A stretch of DNA of 44,904 nucleotides from Tissierellaceae bacterium (GTDB lineage: Bacteria; Bacillota; Clostridia; Tissierellales; Tissierellaceae), in contig JALNZV010000015.1 of NCBI GenBank assembly GCA_023229175.1, forward strand, positions 1 to 44,904, given 5' to 3'. Of this stretch, positions 42,070-44,904 are shown piece by piece. Positions within the stretch are counted from its first letter, which is position 1. Each line of letters opens with the position of its first letter. The notes beneath the pieces are model-generated. The model was not told the DNA's origin, did no database searches, and saw only the letters and a list, made by a program, of their open reading frames with translations. The position numbers and the translations under genes were made by a program.

Positions 42070-42922
42070 TATTGCAGGGAAAACTAAAATTTATGGGGTC
42101 ATAGGCAATCCCATCGCCCATAGTCTATCGCCAGTTTTCCAAAACTACATCATGGAGAGGAAAAATGTCAATGGTATTTATATTCCCTTGAAAATTTCCC
42201 CTGAAAATCTAAGGTCAAGTATCGGTCTTTTAAGGGAAAACTTTACGGGGTTTAACGTCACTATACCCCATAAGGAGAGCATAATGGAATATCTTGACGA
42301 AATAGACCCCGTTGCCTTGGAATACAAAGCCGTAAATACCGTAAAAGTTGTAGGGGGCAGGCTCATTGGCTATAATACTGATGGGGTCGGGTTTTTAAAG
42401 AGCCTAGAAAAATATAATATAAGTCTAAAAGGAAAAAGAGTTTTACTGCTAGGGGCAGGAGGGGCTGCCAAGGTAATCGCCTTTGAAGTGGTAAAACATC
42501 AAGGTATACTGACCATTGGCAATAGAAATATGTCTAGGGCAGAGGATATAAAATCGGAAATTACAAGCCATTTTAATATGCCCATAGATGTAATAGGATT
42601 AAGAGATATTACGCCTTCCTATGACATTGTCATTAACTCCACCTCCGTGGGAATGGCTCCCGATACTGAAAAATCCATTGTAGATTCATACATATTGGAA
42701 GGTGCCAATTTAGTTTATGATATCGTATATAATCCACGGGAAACAAAACTGCTTAAATATGGAAGGGGTCATGGGATTATGGCAATTAACGGGCTTTCAA
42801 TGTTAATATATCAAGGACTAAAGTCCTTTGAAATATGGACAGGCGAAAGGGTCAACCCCGAGGAAGCAGACAAAACCCACCAAGTGTTAGAAAAAGCAAT
42901 TTATGGGGAGGGAATAATTTGA
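42059..42922 (+). CDS. aroE: Shikimate dehydrogenase
   Basis: The 287-residue protein reduces 3-dehydroshikimate to shikimate with NADPH. Signatures are GVIGNPIAHSLSPVFQN (shikimate binding), FNVTIPHKESIM with the catalytic Lys, AVNTVK, GYNTDGVGFLKSL with the catalytic Asp, and the nucleotide loop LLGAGGAAKVIAFE (about residues 130-143). NGLSMLIYQG is near the end. ATG 42059 lies within the end of aroA, after GGGGTGAT. It also overlaps the following fusion gene by four bases, as TTGA. Confidence 0.96.
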   Translation: MNHNIAGKTKIYGVIGNPIAHSLSPVFQNYIMERKNVNGIYIPLKISPENLRSSIGLLRENFTGFNVTIPHKESIMEYLDEIDPVALEYKAVNTVKVVGGRLIGYNTDGVGFLKSLEKYNISLKGKRVLLLGAGGAAKVIAFEVVKHQGILTIGNRNMSRAEDIKSEITSHFNMPIDVIGLRDITPSYDIVINSTSVGMAPDTEKSIVDSYILEGANLVYDIVYNPRETKLLKYGRGHGIMAINGLSMLIYQGLKSFEIWTGERVNPEEADKTHQVLEKAIYGEGII

Positions 42923-43689
42923 AGGATTTAGAAACCATAAGGGAAGAAATTGACCATTGCGATAGGCAATTGGTTGAGATATTTGAGAGGAGGCTAAATG
43001 CTGTACTTCAGGTCATGGAGTATAAGAAGGAGCACAAACTCCCCATATTTCAGCCTCAAAGGGAAAAAGAGGTCATAAGAAAAGTCACCTCCTATGTAAA
43101 GGAAAAAGGATTTCAAAGTGAAGTTGAAGGCCTTTATGGAGAAATAATGAAAATAAGCAGGAGCCTTCAATCTAGATACCTATATCCTTTCAATATAGTG
43201 CTTATAGGTTTTATGGGCAGCGGCAAAAGCTCTGTGGGAAGAAGACTTTCCTCCCTGTTGGAAATGGATTTAATCGATACGGACTTTGTCATAGAAAAAA
43301 GAATGGAAATGACCATAAGGGAAATCTTTAGCACTATGGGCGAAAAGGAATTTCGAAGATTGGAAAGGGAGATAATCATAGGGCTCCAAGACACTAAGAA
43401 CTCCATTATATCCTGCGGCGGGGGCATAGTATTGGACCCTGAAAACGTCGAATCCTTGAAAAAGGGTGGGAGAATTATCTGGTTAGATGCCTCCCCTGAG
43501 GAAATATATAATAGGCTTTTAGGAGATAAATCCAGACCTTTATTGTCTGATTTGTCCTTAGAAGATATAAGGGCCCTTTGGGAAAAAAGGCTGCCTTTAT
43601 ACGAGACAGCCTCCCATATGAAAATTCGAACTGACGGAAAAACCGTAGATGAAATTGTTGAAGAGATATTGAAGTATCAGAACCTTTGA
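42919..43689 (+). CDS. Chorismate mutase (AroQ)-shikimate kinase fusion
   Basis: The 256-residue protein joins an AroQ-class chorismate mutase (about residues 1-82) to a shikimate kinase (about 90-256). The mutase has IREEIDHCDRQL, a YKKEH helix and QREKEVI, the usual Arg and Lys active-site positions. The kinase has Walker A GFMGSGKSSVG, DTDFVIEK, FRRLE, CGGGIV and the lid DKSRPLL. One chain therefore serves an early step (shikimate phosphorylation) and the first step after chorismate. The start is TTG 42919, seven bases after GGGGAGGG and overlapping the aroE stop; the open frame upstream lies inside aroE. It ends the operon, convergent with the permease genes. Confidence 0.93.
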   Translation: MKDLETIREEIDHCDRQLVEIFERRLNAVLQVMEYKKEHKLPIFQPQREKEVIRKVTSYVKEKGFQSEVEGLYGEIMKISRSLQSRYLYPFNIVLIGFMGSGKSSVGRRLSSLLEMDLIDTDFVIEKRMEMTIREIFSTMGEKEFRRLEREIIIGLQDTKNSIISCGGGIVLDPENVESLKKGGRIIWLDASPEEIYNRLLGDKSRPLLSDLSLEDIRALWEKRLPLYETASHMKIRTDGKTVDEIVEEILKYQNL

Positions 43690-43692
43690 TTT

Positions 43693-44355
43693 TTAAAATT
43701 CCTTGCTGAGGTATATTCTCTTTGATACCTGCAGGGATATAAAATAGACAAAAACAGAAAAACCTAAAAAGACAATAGCTATCTTCTCAATATCTAAGTT
43801 CATTATTCTACTAAAAATAAAACTTTGAGACAATATCCCGCCAAATTTTTGTATCAATGCAGGAGCCAATATGATTAATATATATATTAATTGATTTACA
43901 GTCGCTAATCCGTTCTCCGATTTAAAATATAGGGGATAATATATGGAGTAAAATATTACGATAAGTATTAAAGCAGCCAATACATCCCAAATATTTGCTA
44001 CCCTTCCCCCGTCTGCCAATCCCATTAGAACATATATATTGGTGATTGCAATTATAGATAAGGAATATAAAGCCGCATAAATGAATATTACTAGATATTT
44101 TCCCCTCACTACATCCACTCTATTTATGGGAAAGGAATTTAGGGCTATATCCGAATTGTTCTTAATGTCGAATCCATTGGAATACATGGAAGAAAAATAT
44201 GTTATCATAAAAATAGCTAATATATACAGTATGTTGAACTTGAGATTTAATTGTGCAGCTTTAACTCCTGCGAAGGATATAAATACGGGGAAGAAAAGTC
44301 CAAATAAATTCATTTTACCTGAGAGCTTTAAATCTTTTACTATGAGATTAAACAA
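43693..44355 (-). CDS. ABC-2 type permease protein
   Basis: The 220-residue protein has six predicted membrane helices. It begins FNLIVKDLKLSGKMNLFG, with a following YSNGFDIKNNSDIALNSFPI-like region, as in ABC2_membrane_5-type permeases. It lacks an ATPase motif; the ATPase gene is presumably upstream of the window. I take TTG 44355 as start, eight bases after AGGAGG. A GTG at 44364 overlaps that site. It lies three bases (by frame end, 13 by this start) after a similar permease gene, so two related subunits are likely. The cargo is unknown. Confidence 0.75.
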   Translation of the reverse strand: MFNLIVKDLKLSGKMNLFGLFFPVFISFAGVKAAQLNLKFNILYILAIFMITYFSSMYSNGFDIKNNSDIALNSFPINRVDVVRGKYLVIFIYAALYSLSIIAITNIYVLMGLADGGRVANIWDVLAALILIVIFYSIYYPLYFKSENGLATVNQLIYILIILAPALIQKFGGILSQSFIFSRIMNLDIEKIAIVFLGFSVFVYFISLQVSKRIYLSKEF

Positions 44356-44367
44356 TTGTCCCACCTC

Positions 44368-44904
44368 CTATAAATCCCTGTTCTCGTATAATCTTATGGA
44401 GATAATCAGGGATATTAGATAAATAGCTAATACGACTAAAAACAGGGTAGGCCCTTTCATAAGGCTCATAATTCCCTTAGTTGAAAGACTTAGACCATAC
44501 CTAGATAAGGTTATGGTGGCAACCGCTGTAAAAGAAAATAAAAAAGCATTTACTATTTGAGCCAATCTGGGCCCAAACTTAAAATTAGCTGGAAACATAA
44601 TGCTTGCCGTTATCAAAATATAGGGTATAGCCTCTTTAATCATTTTAAGATTAAAGTATTCCACGTCCATTAATCCAGTTTTATTAATAATCCACAAATA
44701 TATGCCAGAATAGATAATTGAGATTAGAAAATAAACAAATACTGACAAATACCTGTATAAAACAGTATCTTTCCTCCTAAGAGGTAAGGAATTCATCATA
44801 CTTAGGGTCTGGGACTTCATGTCGAAGGCAAAGGGCGTCATTAAAAAGATATATGTCATGATTACCAAAATCAAAAAATACATCCTCTCCATTTGACTTA
44901 CATC
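44368..44904 (-). CDS. ABC-2 type permease protein, 5' end outside the window
   Basis: The visible part, about 178 residues, has five predicted membrane helices. Its segment FAFDMKSQTLSMMNSLPLRRKDTVLYRYLSVFVYFL corresponds to the equivalent region in the next gene (FDIKNNSDIALNSFPINR...), so the two permeases are paralogues. The frame is open to the last base of the window. The first ATG (44892) would drop the usual N-terminal helix and lacks a clear binding site, so the gene most likely starts beyond the edge. Confidence 0.7.
   Translation of the reverse strand, partial: DVSQMERMYFLILVIMTYIFLMTPFAFDMKSQTLSMMNSLPLRRKDTVLYRYLSVFVYFLISIIYSGIYLWIINKTGLMDVEYFNLKMIKEAIPYILITASIMFPANFKFGPRLAQIVNAFLFSFTAVATITLSRYGLSLSTKGIMSLMKGPTLFLVVLAIYLISLIISIRLYENRDL

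Noticed and set aside
1..44904. tRNA, rRNA, CRISPR arrays or prophage genes
   Set aside because: No cloverleaf, ribosomal sequence, regularly spaced repeats or phage structural or integrase genes were noticed by eye. A tRNAscan or CRISPR search was not possible.

Overview
The window is low-GC DNA with strong AGGAGG-type ribosome binding sites, frequent TTG/GTG starts and consensus sigma-A promoters. It carries a small acid-soluble spore protein gene of the Tlp type (24246-24479). Together these point to an endospore-forming Firmicute, most likely in Clostridia/Tissierellia. A CssRS-like two-component system beside htrA, two heterodimeric ABC exporters and a VanY-type carboxypeptidase fit that placement. 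The species cannot be fixed from the sequence alone.

Layout. 1-120 is the probable right end of an IS21-like element. 274-3238 is an AT-rich accessory stretch with two GNAT acetyltransferases, a small unknown protein and a membrane sensor cut off inside its PAS domain. 3368-12210 holds two paralogous heterodimeric ABC exporter pairs. The first has its own MarR regulator (7373-7813), and between the pairs lies a membrane-protein/Xre-regulator pair behind a striking double operator. 12378-16952 holds single genes: VanY-like carboxypeptidase, purC, pepF, a PadR regulator and msrB. 17008-20349 is an envelope-stress module, htrA divergent from cssRS. 20352-22658 is a three-gene unit (ttcA-like, exonuclease III, yczE-like), followed by ccdA-tlpA and the spore gene. 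24563-27592 encodes a 1009-residue PAS3-GGDEF-EAL-PilZ cyclic-di-GMP protein. 27789-32780 is ybaK, tetR, an MMPL/RND transporter and a secreted coiled-coil partner, with a 13-bp inverted repeat ahead of the transporter.

32866-43689 is the aromatic amino acid region. pheA follows a chemoreceptor gene broken by one base in a G7 run. tyrA is divergent from a compact operon aroF-aroC-aroB-aroA-aroE-(chorismate mutase/shikimate kinase fusion). These genes cover DAHP synthesis to chorismate and on to prephenate, phenylpyruvate and hydroxyphenylpyruvate, except that 3-dehydroquinate dehydratase is absent. Between a consensus promoter and aroF lies a 305-base leader. It contains a 57-codon ORF in which 14 of 20 consecutive codons are Phe, Tyr or Trp, followed by an intrinsic terminator and a possible competing antiterminator. 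I read it as a ribosome-mediated attenuator sensing aromatic amino acids. It is the most interesting feature of the window, because T-box or protein regulation would be more usual in Firmicutes. The window ends in two ABC-2 type permease genes, the last cut by the window edge.

No tRNA, rRNA, CRISPR array or known metabolite riboswitch was recognised.
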